From Peribacillus sp044761985 (GTDB lineage Bacteria > Bacillota > Bacilli > Bacillales > DSM-1321), in NCBI RefSeq assembly GCF_044761985.1, contig NZ_JBIWDK010000012.1, positions 1 to 64,000 on the forward strand: 64,000 nucleotides of DNA, in the 5' to 3' direction. Positions 26,941-36,800 of the stretch are shown here, piece after piece. A program made the translations under genes and the position numbers. The stretch's first letter is position 1, and each line of letters starts with the position of its first letter. The notes beneath the pieces were generated by a model that saw only the letters and a program-made list of their open reading frames with translations, had not been told where the DNA came from and ran no database searches.

Positions 26941-27993
26941 TCAGGCAGCCTTTGATGCGCTTGAACTCTTTTGCTTACGGATGATAGTGAAATAAGCCGC
27001 TACCCATGTTCCTAATAAGAAAAAGACAATCGCGACCCAGCCTTGCCACGCAAATAATGCTGAGTTAACCAGTCCATTACCTATGGTACACCCGCCGGCG
27101 ATACTCGCGCCAAATCCCATAATCACTCCACCAAAAGCATTATTACGCAATGTTTTCATATCAGGCAGTCTCCAACGGAATTCCCCGCTGCCTTTCGCTG
27201 CAATGAAAGCACCCAAGAAAATGCCCAATACTAAAAATGTACCCCAATCGATGAGCGCGTCATCTCCTGTGATAAGGAACGTTAAAATATTCGCAGAAGG
27301 TGTAGTAATCCCTAAACCGAACATTCGCCCGGTCATCGCACTTAAAGGCCAAGCCACGATGGCAATAAGTCCTACCAATAAGGCAGTGACAAAGGGATGC
27401 CAGCGTTTTTCAAATAAAATATGAGCCAATCCAGTTTTTTTCGGTTTCATCTTGAACATAGGAAGTTTAGGCTTTTTAAATTCCCTGATGACCAAGATAC
27501 CAACTATGATTATCAAAACAATGACCAATAACCAAGGTGACACATTCAACGTTTCATGAATATACGTATCACTCGTACGATAAGAAACCAGATGATCCCC
27601 TGTAGCTTTCCACACGCCGTACTTCGTCATCGCAGCTCCAAGCATATAACCGAAGAGCGCGACCCAACTACCAATCATACCCTCTCCTGCCCGGTACCAT
27701 GTTCCTGTCGCACAGCCTCCTGCAAGAACCATCCCGATACCGAATATAAAGCCTCCGAGGATGGTTCCTAACCAAGGAAAACCATCATTACCAAATTGAA
27801 TGACTCCTGTATCCCGTAGTGCATACACACCAACGCTTTGTATCGCAATGACAATGAACGTAGCTAAAAACATTCGCCCGTCTTTCGCTATAAGCAAATC
27901 ACGATATGCACCAACAACACAGAAACGGCCTCTTTGAAGCACAAATCCTAGTAGTAAACCACAAATAATCCCTAACACAATCATTTGTAACAT
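26941..27993 (-). CDS. YeeE/YedE-family thiosulfate transporter
   Basis: A 350-residue integral membrane protein of the YeeE/YedE (TsuA) family. It has an internal duplication with family cysteines: GFVLQRGRFCVVGAYRD at the N-terminus, LAGGCATGTWYRAGEG, and GASIAGGCTIGNGLVNS near the end. These conserved cysteines relay thiosulfate through the membrane. It pairs with the TusA-like gene downstream. The pair is inserted between ccdC and yneK, breaking the gene order seen in B. subtilis. Confidence 0.88.
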   Translation of the reverse strand: MLQMIVLGIICGLLLGFVLQRGRFCVVGAYRDLLIAKDGRMFLATFIVIAIQSVGVYALRDTGVIQFGNDGFPWLGTILGGFIFGIGMVLAGGCATGTWYRAGEGMIGSWVALFGYMLGAAMTKYGVWKATGDHLVSYRTSDTYIHETLNVSPWLLVIVLIIIVGILVIREFKKPKLPMFKMKPKKTGLAHILFEKRWHPFVTALLVGLIAIVAWPLSAMTGRMFGLGITTPSANILTFLITGDDALIDWGTFLVLGIFLGAFIAAKGSGEFRWRLPDMKTLRNNAFGGVIMGFGASIAGGCTIGNGLVNSALFAWQGWVAIVFFLLGTWVAAYFTIIRKQKSSSASKAA

Positions 27994-28125
27994 AAACCGT
28001 TTCCCCCTTAAGTAAACAACAATAATATTAATATAATATAATTCGCATGAAATTACTATGATTTTTAATGAATTTCTCCTCTAACCTAATTTTGAATAGA
28101 ACAACTAAGTGTTTTTACCAAACAA

Positions 28126-28157
28126 AAAAAACCACATGTGTCAACATGCGGTTTTCA
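28126..28157 (-). terminator. Terminator after ccdC
   Basis: aaccacatgtgtcaacatgcggtt stem with an A-run on the plus strand, directly downstream of the ccdC stop. Confidence 0.65.
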
Positions 28158-28168
28158 CTGGGTAAAAG

Positions 28169-28645
28169 TCAAATCATCTTACCTTCACTAAAAGAAGCTG
28201 CTTTGACTTTTTTATATTGGTAAAGCATCACAACTCGCCAAGGAACAATCATACCGAAAGCAAGAAGGAAAAACATCCCACCAAGCACTCCAATTTCAAT
28301 CGTGCTTCCCAAAATCAATTTAGCTACCAAACGTATTACCATAATACCGATTAAAATAAAAATAAATGCTTTGGAACGCTGGATATATATTTGTTCATCA
28401 CGCACTTCGAATTTCGAAGTCTTGATTAATAAGATAGAAAATAACATACCAGCTATAAGAGCTTCTAAAAGTTCAGAACGTGTTACTTGAAACATCGGAA
28501 AAAGAAACATCAAAGCTCCTGTGCTCATGAAAAGAGGCGGTAGAATAATCTTTTTCGCATTCACCGGTCTTTCCGTTTCCTTCATACGCAACTTAAAAAC
28601 AACTAAAGCCATCAAAATAGCCATTCCTGTTGTTATATATATCAT
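28169..28645 (-). CDS. ccdC: CcdC family membrane protein
   Basis: A 158-residue protein with about five membrane segments (DUF1453 type), matching YneJ/CcdC, which lies downstream of ccdA and yneI in Bacillus. Deletion of ccdC in B. subtilis gave little phenotype; a link to cytochrome c maturation rests on gene order. Same order here: ccdA, yneI, ccdC. Confidence 0.82.
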   Translation of the reverse strand: MIYITTGMAILMALVVFKLRMKETERPVNAKKIILPPLFMSTGALMFLFPMFQVTRSELLEALIAGMLFSILLIKTSKFEVRDEQIYIQRSKAFIFILIGIMVIRLVAKLILGSTIEIGVLGGMFFLLAFGMIVPWRVVMLYQYKKVKAASFSEGKMI

Positions 28646-28758
28646 TTAACTCATCCTTTTTAGCTAATAGTAAGTAGGTACACACTAAGAAAACTATATA
28701 ATAATTATAACCTTAAACAAAGTATATAGTACCTAAATCAGATTAACAAGGCGAGTAT

Positions 28759-29118
28759 TTAATCCAATACCCTATTAACGGCATCCAAGACTCGATTCTC
28801 ATCAAAAGGCTTTACAATAAAGTCCTTTGCTCCAGCCTCAATGGCTTCCACAACCATTTTTTGCTGCCCCATAGCTGAGCACATAATAACCATTGCAGAG
28901 GAAAACTCCTTTTTTATTTCCTTAACTGCATCAAGCCCGCTCATTATCGGCATTGTTATATCCATTATGACTAAATCGGGATTCAGTCTTCGATATAGTT
29001 CAATCGCCTCTTTTCCATTTTCACCTTCACCAACCACTTCATGGCCTGCTTTAGTCAATATATTTGAAAGTGTCATTCTCATAAATTTAGCATCATCAAC
29101 TACTAATAATTGGGCCAT
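28759..29118 (-). CDS. yneI: CheY-like response regulator
   Basis: A 119-residue stand-alone receiver domain. The acidic pocket is D8/D9, the phosphoacceptor is D53 in VIMDITMPIMSG, the threonine/serine switch is in IMCSAM and the lysine is in FIVKPF. There is no output domain. It sits between ccdA and ccdC as in B. subtilis. Confidence 0.88.
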   Translation of the reverse strand: MAQLLVVDDAKFMRMTLSNILTKAGHEVVGEGENGKEAIELYRRLNPDLVIMDITMPIMSGLDAVKEIKKEFSSAMVIMCSAMGQQKMVVEAIEAGAKDFIVKPFDENRVLDAVNRVLD

Positions 29119-29308
29119 AGCCGCTCCTCCTCATTTCAAACAACAAGCAGAACAAATAAAAGATATTCAAAGTTATATATTCCTAGAATATCTAACTTAA
29201 GTCCTAAAATCAACGAATTTTATAACTAAAGGCATAAAAAAAGGGGATCAAAGACTCAATAAAAAGCCTATACAATTCAAAAAATATATTTTTTTACATG
29301 AAAATGTA

Positions 29309-30040
29309 CTAAAATCCAATAAACCCACCGAATAGTGTAGTTAAAACGGCAATGATTTTAGTCATCCAATCAAAAAATAAGATAATCCCCATAACAATCA
29401 TTAAATAACCACCAATTTTCATAATGTACTGACTGTAGGTTTTTATCCATTTTAATTTCCCTACAAAAAAGGATAAAACAAAAAATGGGATGGCAAATCC
29501 TAATACATAAGCAATCATATAGTTCATAGCGGCACTAGGATTTGTTACCCCTAGCGTCATGACAGTTCCTAAAAGGGGACCGGCACATGGCGTCCACCCA
29601 GCTGCAAAAGCAAGACCAATAAGAATCGATCCCAAGTAACCACCAGGCCTGTTCTTAAATTCAAACCGGCTATCCTTCATTAAGGACTTCGGTTGGAAGA
29701 TTCCCACTATGAATAACCCAAAAAGGACTATTAAGATGGCACCAATTTGACGAATTAACTCTTTATAATCCGAAAAGAAAGAACCTAAATATGTAGTACC
29801 GAATCCTAGCGCTATAAATACCAACGAGAAACCTAGCAAAAAGAACAACGTATGCAACATGCTTCTTTTTTGCAGCATAGTATTATCCGACTTGATTTCT
29901 CCCACGCTCATACCTGTGATGTATGATAAAAAAGCAGGATATAACGGCAAGCAGCATGGAGAAATAAAGCTCAAAAATCCAGCTCCAAATGCTAAGAAAA
30001 TATTAATTTCATCCAAGACTTCCACTCCTATGTAAGACAA
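29309..30040 (-). CDS. ccdA: Cytochrome c biogenesis protein CcdA
   Basis: A 243-residue membrane protein with six predicted segments. The two redox cysteines lie in FISPCCLPLYPAF (about 25-37) and AAGWTPCAGPLLG. CcdA carries electrons from cytoplasmic thioredoxin to extracytoplasmic thiol partners for cytochrome c maturation and spore synthesis. It is first in the ccdA-yneI-ccdC group. Confidence 0.92.
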   Translation of the reverse strand: MSYIGVEVLDEINIFLAFGAGFLSFISPCCLPLYPAFLSYITGMSVGEIKSDNTMLQKRSMLHTLFFLLGFSLVFIALGFGTTYLGSFFSDYKELIRQIGAILIVLFGLFIVGIFQPKSLMKDSRFEFKNRPGGYLGSILIGLAFAAGWTPCAGPLLGTVMTLGVTNPSAAMNYMIAYVLGFAIPFFVLSFFVGKLKWIKTYSQYIMKIGGYLMIVMGIILFFDWMTKIIAVLTTLFGGFIGF

Positions 30041-30256
30041 CCTATAAACATTGTATCAAATTAGATAAAAAAATACATTTTTGGAATTGATAATTTTTCG
30101 TGACAACCTGAAAAAGCTAATTAAAATGATCCTCTACCCTTAAATCAAAACTTATTTGATATCAATTCATCAAGGCTTTATAATTGTTATATTCATACAT
30201 ATTTTACAACAAATCTAAAAAAACGCCAATGCATTCGGATTAAGAAAGGAATAGCT

Positions 30257-30424
30257 ATGTTAAAAAGTAATGAATGTCTTGAACAAATAGAATTAAAACG
30301 AAGTGAACTTATTACTATAGTGGAACGAAATGGGCTAAGTTCACATCTTGCCATCGAACTTAGTCAACAGCTTGACCAATTACTAAACATCTATCATGAA
30401 AAACATTATAAAACGGGTACTTGA
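30257..30424 (+). CDS. Spo0E-like sporulation regulatory peptide
   Basis: A 55-residue protein, below usual length cut-offs, from an ATG with agaaagga upstream. It reads IELKRSELITIVERNGLSS then ELSQQLDQLLNIYH. The SQxLD motif followed by LLNxY is the hallmark of Spo0E-family aspartyl-phosphate phosphatases, two-helix proteins that dephosphorylate Spo0A-P and delay sporulation. It is divergent from ccdA. Confidence 0.8.
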   Translation: MLKSNECLEQIELKRSELITIVERNGLSSHLAIELSQQLDQLLNIYHEKHYKTGT

Positions 30425-30585
30425 CTAAAGTGATATTGGTTTCATTATATGACGTATATTCATCCTCATTCCTCAATGACGTACACTTATTGCTTACCTC
30501 TCATCTTCTCATTTCTAATCATTAATAAATAAAGACAAACTCCACATAATAAAATGTATAACCGTATTTCCTGGAGGAAACTATT

Positions 30586-31338
30586 GTGAAAACTTTATTT
30601 ATTGCCCTATCCCTCAGTATTTTGTTTCCTGCCTCGTATAACGAGTCCCAGGCAGCAACAGACAGCAGAGCAGTTTACGAAAAAACAGGAAATGTTATTT
30701 GGGAAGTGAATACTCAAGAAAAAATCGTTGCCATTACATTTGATGATGGGCCCCATCCAGACTATACTCCTCAGATCCTGGATCTTTTAGCAAAATATAA
30801 TGCAAAAGCTACTTTTTTCGTAGCGGGTAATAAAGTGAAGAGCTACCCAGATGTTTTAAAAAGAGAGATTAAGGAAGGTCATGAAATTGCCAACCATACT
30901 TATACTCATCCATATGATAGGAATATAACTGCTCATAAACTATCATCGGAATTAGATGATACGGATAAGATTATATGGGACCTTGCACGATATAAACCCT
31001 CTCTTTATCGTCCTGTAGGTGGTTTCCATAATGATACAATCATCAATACTGCGGTTAATAAAGGATTTAAAGTGGTACTCTGGTCTTGGCATCAGGACCC
31101 AAAAGACTGGGCTAGGCCTCCAGCCAATAAAATATCAAACCACATCATTAAATCCTTGCGACCCGGAGATATCATTTTACTCCATGATTGGAGTGACCGC
31201 CCCCAAACAGTTCGTGCTTTAGAAACAACACTAGCTTATCTTTATAAAAATGGTTATGAATGTGTAACCGTATCCGAATTATTGTATCGTTCAAACCTTA
31301 CCTTACCTGAATTTTTCAGGGTTTTCCCATTGAAATAG
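30586..31338 (+). CDS. Polysaccharide deacetylase (NodB domain), secreted
   Basis: A 250-residue protein from a GTG start with ctggagg upstream. Residues 1-24 are a signal peptide ending near SQAA. The NodB domain has TFDDGPH (51-57, D53 and D54), the metal histidines in HTYTHP (H104, H108), RPVGG and the C-terminal LLHDWS. Such enzymes remove acetyl groups from peptidoglycan or chitin-like polymers; PdaA/PdaB-like roles in the spore cortex are possible. It stands alone. Confidence 0.88.
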   Translation: MKTLFIALSLSILFPASYNESQAATDSRAVYEKTGNVIWEVNTQEKIVAITFDDGPHPDYTPQILDLLAKYNAKATFFVAGNKVKSYPDVLKREIKEGHEIANHTYTHPYDRNITAHKLSSELDDTDKIIWDLARYKPSLYRPVGGFHNDTIINTAVNKGFKVVLWSWHQDPKDWARPPANKISNHIIKSLRPGDIILLHDWSDRPQTVRALETTLAYLYKNGYECVTVSELLYRSNLTLPEFFRVFPLK

Positions 31339-31437
31339 GAAATATAATACGTTTTATTTATTCGGTCAACACTAGTAATAGGCCACTCAATCAAATCGAT
31401 ATGTCATCCCAGTATCAGTTAGGGTGTTTCAACCAAT

Positions 31438-32073
31438 TTAAGCCCTTATATAGTGGAGGAACATCTCTTTTAAAAACTGTTGTTGGTCAATGGGGGTAAT
31501 ACCCGAAGATGGTATAGCTACCTTTTCATGCAAAGTGATTCTCGTTGAAAATATGCTAAAACAATTAGTTATTGTTTGAAGGGCTAGCTCCATATTTATA
31601 TCAGAACGGAGAGAGTCATCTTCAACCCCTTGCTTTATGATTTTGAAAATTTCACGCGATAACTCTTTTTGTATGTCGATATAGGAATCAATATTTTCTA
31701 GAGGCTCGTTTTTATATGAGGAATAGCTTTCAAAAGCCTCACGAAATAAGGTGACTTTTCTAGCTGGTCCATTCGCGATCTCTAAAAAATATTCGAATAA
31801 CTCTTCAAATTTTTCGTATGCGTTCTTTTCTGAATCGGCAATCTTTTTTAGGTCGTCTTGGAAATTACTTAAAATGAATACAGCAACCTCAACGATTAAA
31901 TTTTCTTTTTTAGGAAAGTAACGAAATAAGGTGGCTATACCGACATTTGCCTTTGTAGCGACATCTTGCATTTGTACATCATATAATCCTTTTTCTGAAA
32001 ATAATTCCTCCGCTGCAAGGATTATTTGTTCTGTCCGATGCTTTTTATTTTTTTCTCTAGTATTTGAACTCAC
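31438..32073 (-). CDS. TetR-family transcriptional regulator
   Basis: A 211-residue regulator with an N-terminal helix-turn-helix (about 15-60; DVATKANVGIATLFRYFPKKENLI) and a helical ligand domain. Divergent from the short-chain dehydrogenase gene; a palindrome between them (32143-32159) is the likely operator, so it probably represses the dehydrogenase. Confidence 0.88.
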   Translation of the reverse strand: MSSNTREKNKKHRTEQIILAAEELFSEKGLYDVQMQDVATKANVGIATLFRYFPKKENLIVEVAVFILSNFQDDLKKIADSEKNAYEKFEELFEYFLEIANGPARKVTLFREAFESYSSYKNEPLENIDSYIDIQKELSREIFKIIKQGVEDDSLRSDINMELALQTITNCFSIFSTRITLHEKVAIPSSGITPIDQQQFLKEMFLHYIRA

Positions 32074-32142
32074 GATTCATCGGTCCTTTCTCCTATTGCT
32101 TGATATATTCTGTTAAATAGTATAAAATAAAAATGCATAAAA

Positions 32143-32159
32143 TGATAGTTCGACTATCA
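32143..32159. promoter_or_regulatory. Palindromic operator between tetR-like and SDR genes
   Basis: tgatagttcgactatca has seven-base arms round tcg, 26 bases ahead of the SDR start. It fits a TetR operator by position and form. Confidence 0.55.
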
Positions 32160-32184
32160 AAAAAATAATAATGAGGTGTTATTT

Positions 32185-32919
32185 ATGGAAAGATTATTAA
32201 ATAAAGTAGCAATTATCACTGGCGCAGCAGCCGGCATGGGTGCGACTCATGCGCGTAAATTTATTGAAGAAGGCGCAAAAGTTGTTTTAACCGACTTAAA
32301 TGAAGAAGCCGGAGCAGCTCTTGCGAAAGAACTAGGCGAAAACGCCATATTTATTAAACAAGACGTTTCTAGCGAATCCGATTGGCAGACTGTAGTTAGC
32401 GAGACTGAAAACACATTTGGCCCAGTAAACATTCTAGTAAACAATGCAGGAATAAGCCTTAATAACTCCATTGAAGATACTACCTTGGATCAGTACCTTA
32501 AAATCGTCAAAATTAACCAAGTATCTGTATTTTTAGGAATGAAAACCGTTGTTTCATCCATGAAGAAAACTGAAAACGGATCAATCGTCAATATTTCTTC
32601 AATGAACGGGTTAGTGGCTGGTGCGATTGGTTATACGGATACAAAATTTGCCGTTCGCGGAATGACAAAAGCAGCCGCCATTGATTTTTCACGTTATGGA
32701 ATCCGAGTGAATTCAGTACACCCAGGTGTGATTGAAACACCGATGGTAACCCAAGGCGATGCTGTCGAAGTCATCAAAGAATTTGCCAAACATATTCCTC
32801 TTAAACGCGTGGCACAGCCAGAAGAAGTCTCCAATCTCGTTCTTTTCCTAGCTTCCGAAGAATCCAGCTATTCTACAGGAGCTGAATTCGTAATTGACGG
32901 CGGATTAACTGCACAATAA
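32185..32919 (+). CDS. Short-chain dehydrogenase/reductase
   Basis: A 244-residue SDR from the ATG at 32185; an in-frame GTG nine bases earlier lies inside the ribosome site gaggtg and is not used. Rossmann motif TGAAAGMGA (12-20), NNAG (86-89), catalytic Ser138/139 and the YxxxK pair Y150-K154 are all present, and it ends FVIDGGLTAQ. NAD(P)-dependent alcohol/ketone oxidoreductase; substrate unknown. Controlled by the divergent TetR gene. Confidence 0.9.
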   Translation: MERLLNKVAIITGAAAGMGATHARKFIEEGAKVVLTDLNEEAGAALAKELGENAIFIKQDVSSESDWQTVVSETENTFGPVNILVNNAGISLNNSIEDTTLDQYLKIVKINQVSVFLGMKTVVSSMKKTENGSIVNISSMNGLVAGAIGYTDTKFAVRGMTKAAAIDFSRYGIRVNSVHPGVIETPMVTQGDAVEVIKEFAKHIPLKRVAQPEEVSNLVLFLASEESSYSTGAEFVIDGGLTAQ

Positions 32920-32940
32920 TATAAAATGACACATACACAC

Positions 32941-32975
32941 AGGTTGCCCCTTTTATCTTGGGGCAACCTGTTTTT
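32941..32975 (+). terminator. Terminator of the SDR gene
   Basis: aggttgcccc / ggggcaacct stem (32941-32969) followed by gttttt. Confidence 0.9.
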
Positions 32976-33251
32976 ACATTTAACGCCCATTATGAATGGG
33001 ATTCCTATCTATCACGTCTTTCCTTTCTGTACACTTAATAATCAATTTTTATATGGGCCTGGTCCCCTCACGCAAAAACCCCCTTCTCTGGTAGATTTCG
33101 TCAGAGAAAGAGGTTTCGGATCGTGATGAAAGATAAAGCAAACAAAAATTTATGATGAAAGATTACTCTGTAATGCATTTTATGATTTGCTCATCCTATA
33201 ATAGCCATAATCAATCGATTAAAAATTAGTGCATAGCGATTTTCATGCTAT

Positions 33252-33467
33252 TTATTTGGTTTGTTGTTTATTCATAGCACTCATCATTTGATTAATTTTC
33301 TTTTGGGACGGTTTCATACCCATTTGCATCATCATCATTTTCAACATTTGTTCGTTAATTGGCGGATTTTTCTTTAAGTAATCCATCATGTATTTACGAG
33401 CGATGAAAAATCCTAGCACTATTCCCAAAATCAATGCTAGTACGCCAACTAGAATGTAAACCCACAT
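33252..33467 (-). CDS. yneF: YneF family protein
   Basis: A 71-residue protein with one N-terminal membrane segment (about 3-22) and a basic, methionine-rich tail (MLKMMMMQMGMKPSQKK). Matches YneF (UPF0154) by sequence style and position after sirA. Function unknown. Confidence 0.88.
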   Translation of the reverse strand: MWVYILVGVLALILGIVLGFFIARKYMMDYLKKNPPINEQMLKMMMMQMGMKPSQKKINQMMSAMNKQQTK

Positions 33468-33551
33468 ACTATTTCCTCCTTCATGTTGTCTAACATCAGT
33501 GTACTAGACCAAATATTATTATACAATACCCGCTAGCGAAAAGTCCCCCAT

Positions 33552-33992
33552 TTAGACAAATTTTCTTTCTTTAATCGGTTTTAACCAACCATACTTTTCA
33601 TGTTCAAAATCAATGGCTAGAAAACCTGGTTCGCATTTGCGAATACATTCAAAGAAAGCAGTCTCCGCTTCAACGTCACCCTCAGATTTAAGTATTATGG
33701 ATTCACCCTCAATAGTTAAGGCCGCCTTGCTTGTTCCACTTGTTTTTTCTAAATAGTATTTACCGTTTTGCGACCAAAAATTCATCTTTTTCTTTAACCG
33801 CTGTTCAATAACAACCTGCAATTGGATTACGGGAACTGTCTTGGTGACATATTCGATTTGTTTTTGCAAAATACTCCTTAGTCCACCCTTTGCTTGAATA
33901 TACTCCAAAAACAAATTGAAGAAAAGCTTTTCCCTACCATAATAATGATGGGCGAATTCATCTTCAATCAAAAAAATCTGATAGGTTCTCAT
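33552..33992 (-). CDS. sirA: Sporulation inhibitor of replication SirA
   Basis: A 146-residue protein beginning MRTYQIFLIEDEFAHHYYG, matching SirA (YneE). SirA binds DnaA domain I and blocks initiation of replication when the cell commits to sporulation. It lies between tkt and yneF as in B. subtilis. Confidence 0.85.
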   Translation of the reverse strand: MRTYQIFLIEDEFAHHYYGREKLFFNLFLEYIQAKGGLRSILQKQIEYVTKTVPVIQLQVVIEQRLKKKMNFWSQNGKYYLEKTSGTSKAALTIEGESIILKSEGDVEAETAFFECIRKCEPGFLAIDFEHEKYGWLKPIKERKFV

Positions 33993-34224
33993 TAGCCTAT
34001 ACCTCCCTAGGATCTCAATTTATGAACAGATATTAAAACGTAATGGCTTTTGCCATGAACCTTTATAAACCTTTACCCATTTGACACATTTAATCGATAA
34101 TTAATTATTCTTATTATATCTTGACAAAACAACAAGATATGTTGTTTGCTGGAGAAATTTTCATCTTTTTTTGTCGAATGGGATTTTTTTAAATAAGTCC
34201 TCATTTACTGATATATAAGAAAAA

Positions 34225-34252
34225 CTGACACCTCATAAATAGGTGTCAGTCA
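34225..34252 (-). terminator. Terminator of tkt
   Basis: ctgacacctcataaataggtgtcag stem with flanking A/T, 12 bases after the tkt stop. Confidence 0.8.
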
Positions 34253-34264
34253 TGTCTTACTCAA

Positions 34265-36271
34265 TTATTTAACAAGCATCTCTTTCACACGAGCTACTAC
34301 ATTTTCAACGGTAAAGCCGAATTCTTTCATAATTTTACCGCCTGGAGCTGAAGCGCCAAAATGATTAATGGCTAAAATTTCACCTTCATCCCCTGTATAA
34401 CGGTCCCAGCCAAAAGGTGAAGCCATTTCGATAGCCAGACGTTTTTTGACAGCCGGGTTGATTACACTTTGTTTGTAATCCTTGGATTGAGTTTCAAAAC
34501 GATCCCACGATGGCATGCTGATAACGGAAACTTCAATTCCTTCCTCCGACAATGCTTGCTGTGCTTCGACAGCTAGATGAACTTCAGAACCAGTAGCCAG
34601 TAGCAATGCATCCGCTACTTCTTTTTTAGCGTCTGATATCACATAAGCACCTTTTACCACACCTTCATAAGCAGTTTCTGATGTGTTTTTGATTGTTGGT
34701 AAACCTTGGCGTGTTAACACAAGAGCCGTTGGTTTATCCTTAGACTCAATAGCGACCTTCCAAGCTGCTGCAACTTCATTACCATCAGCTGGACGAATCA
34801 CACCAAGATTAGGCATGGCACGTAATGAGGCTAATTGTTCGATAGGCTCATGTGTCGGTCCGTCTTCACCAACAGCGATACTGTCGTGAGTGAATACATA
34901 TGTTACAGGAAGTCCCATTAAGGCAGCCATTCGGATGGATGGACGTAGATAATCAGAGAATACGAAGAATGTTCCACCGTAAACCTTGATGCCACCATGT
35001 AGCGTCATCCCGTTCAATGCTGCTCCCATAGCGAATTCACGTACACCAAACCATATATTACGTCCACTATAATTTCCAGGCAATAGATCTGTAGCACCTT
35101 TGATGGATGTATTATTTGAACCTGCTAAATCGGCTGAACCTCCAATAAGGCTAGGTAGTTTTTTCGCTAATGCATTCAATACTTCTCCACTGGAAGCACG
35201 CGAAGCCAATGTCTTGCCTTCTTCATAAACTGGAATTTCTTGATCCCAGTCTGCAGGTAGTTCACCTTTTATAGAAAGCTCCAGCTGTTCTGCGAGCTCA
35301 GGGTACGCTTCTTTATATTTATTAAATAGTTCATTCCATTCTTGTTCTTTTTTATTTCCAGCTTCTACACAAGCTTCATTAAAGTGTGCATATACTTCAT
35401 CCGGAACATAAAAGTCTTCTTCGAATGTCCATTTGTAAGCTTCTTTTGTCAACTTCATTTCATCAGCACCAAGGGGAGCACCGTGAGCTGCAGACTTACC
35501 AGAGCGGTTAGGAGAACCATAACCAATCACTGTCTTCACTTCGATTAAAGTTGGACGAGCTTCATCAGTCTTTGCTTCTTCAATGGCTTTTGCGATTTGT
35601 TGTAAATCGTTGCCGTCCTCCACTCTCAGATACTGCCAGCCGTATGATTTAAAACGGTCTGCTACACTTTCACTGAATGATTGGCTAAGATCTCCGTCAA
35701 GAGAAATATCGTTTGAATCATATAAAACGACAAGTCTTCCTAGTTGAAGATGGCCTGCTAAAGAAGCAGCTTCAGCTGAAACGCCTTCCATTAAGTCTCC
35801 ATCCCCACAAATACTATATGTATAATGATCAACCACATTATAAGAATCACGATTGTAGCTTTCAGCCAAGTGACGTTCTGCCATTGCCATACCTACAGCC
35901 ATTGCAATCCCTTGGCCAAGTGGTCCAGTAGTGGCATCTACTCCAGCAGTATGTCCGTATTCAGGATGCCCAGGAGTTTTACTTCCCCATTGACGGAAAC
36001 CCTTTAAGTCATCCATTGTCAAGCCGTAACCTGATAAATGCAGGAGACTGTATAATAGCATGGAACCATGTCCTGCCGATAAAACAAAACGGTCTCTATT
36101 AAACCAATCAGGATTTTTCGGGTTATGATTCATATAATCAGTCCACAGCTTATATGCCATGGGAGCTGCACCCATAGGCATGCCTGGATGACCTGAATTA
36201 GCCTTTTCAATTGCATCGATCGATAATGTACGAATTGTATTAATAGAAAGTGCATCTAATTTATCTAACAT
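34265..36271 (-). CDS. tkt: Transketolase
   Basis: A 668-residue thiamine-diphosphate enzyme of the pentose phosphate pathway. The N-terminal domain has GHPGMPMGAAP and the ThDP motif GDGDLMEGVSAEAA; the pyrimidine domain has GVREFAMGAALNGM and FTHDSIAVGEDGPTHEPIEQLA. Length and order are standard. Next upstream gene ynzC is 230 bases away, with a terminator between. Confidence 0.97.
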   Translation of the reverse strand: MLDKLDALSINTIRTLSIDAIEKANSGHPGMPMGAAPMAYKLWTDYMNHNPKNPDWFNRDRFVLSAGHGSMLLYSLLHLSGYGLTMDDLKGFRQWGSKTPGHPEYGHTAGVDATTGPLGQGIAMAVGMAMAERHLAESYNRDSYNVVDHYTYSICGDGDLMEGVSAEAASLAGHLQLGRLVVLYDSNDISLDGDLSQSFSESVADRFKSYGWQYLRVEDGNDLQQIAKAIEEAKTDEARPTLIEVKTVIGYGSPNRSGKSAAHGAPLGADEMKLTKEAYKWTFEEDFYVPDEVYAHFNEACVEAGNKKEQEWNELFNKYKEAYPELAEQLELSIKGELPADWDQEIPVYEEGKTLASRASSGEVLNALAKKLPSLIGGSADLAGSNNTSIKGATDLLPGNYSGRNIWFGVREFAMGAALNGMTLHGGIKVYGGTFFVFSDYLRPSIRMAALMGLPVTYVFTHDSIAVGEDGPTHEPIEQLASLRAMPNLGVIRPADGNEVAAAWKVAIESKDKPTALVLTRQGLPTIKNTSETAYEGVVKGAYVISDAKKEVADALLLATGSEVHLAVEAQQALSEEGIEVSVISMPSWDRFETQSKDYKQSVINPAVKKRLAIEMASPFGWDRYTGDEGEILAINHFGASAPGGKIMKEFGFTVENVVARVKEMLVK

Positions 36272-36406
36272 GTGTAAAACATCCCTTCCTGTAGTGTACC
36301 TCTTTATATTATATTGACTAACTTAATATCACAACTAAAATAACCTTTTCTTGCACAGCTAATTCAATTTTCTACTAATTAAGGATTCACCAAGGTTAGG
36401 TTAAAC

Positions 36407-36446
36407 CAAAAAAGAGAATACATACATCGATGCATTCTCTTTTTTC
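36407..36446 (-). terminator. Terminator after ynzC
   Basis: agagaatacatacatcgatgcattctct stem with A and T runs. Confidence 0.7.
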
Positions 36447-36502
36447 ACTTTACATTCCTCATGAGTAATCCTAATGATGGGGCCATCATCAGTCCTTATT
36501 GG

Positions 36503-36736
36503 TTAATGTAAACCTTTTTTTTCTTTAATATTTTTTATTTTTTGAGGTGTGACATCATTACCTTCCGGATCGATAACTTTAACATTTTCTAGCGTATCAG
36601 CCATTGAACGTCTAAATGTCTCCAAATACTCACTTCGTAAGGAAGTTTGCTCTTTTGCCTCTTCTACAGTTAAGCCCTCTCCCTTAGCTTTTTTAGAAAG
36701 TTCATTGATACGGGCCATTTTTTCTTTTGATAGCAT
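36503..36736 (-). CDS. ynzC: YnzC family SOS-operon protein (DUF896)
   Basis: A 77-residue helical protein beginning MLSKEKMARINELSKKAK, the recognisable DUF896 start. In B. subtilis ynzC is the third gene of the LexA-controlled yneA-yneB-ynzC operon. Same order here. Confidence 0.9.
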   Translation of the reverse strand: MLSKEKMARINELSKKAKGEGLTVEEAKEQTSLRSEYLETFRRSMADTLENVKVIDPEGNDVTPQKIKNIKEKKGLH

Positions 36737-36800
36737 AATTTTTCTCCTTTATATATACGGATATTGACATGGTATTAAAAAAAAAGTGAAATTACAAGTT

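Noticed and set aside
32926..33126. 66-codon plus-strand frame after the SDR gene
   Set aside because: Runs through the SDR terminator hairpin; no ribosome site.
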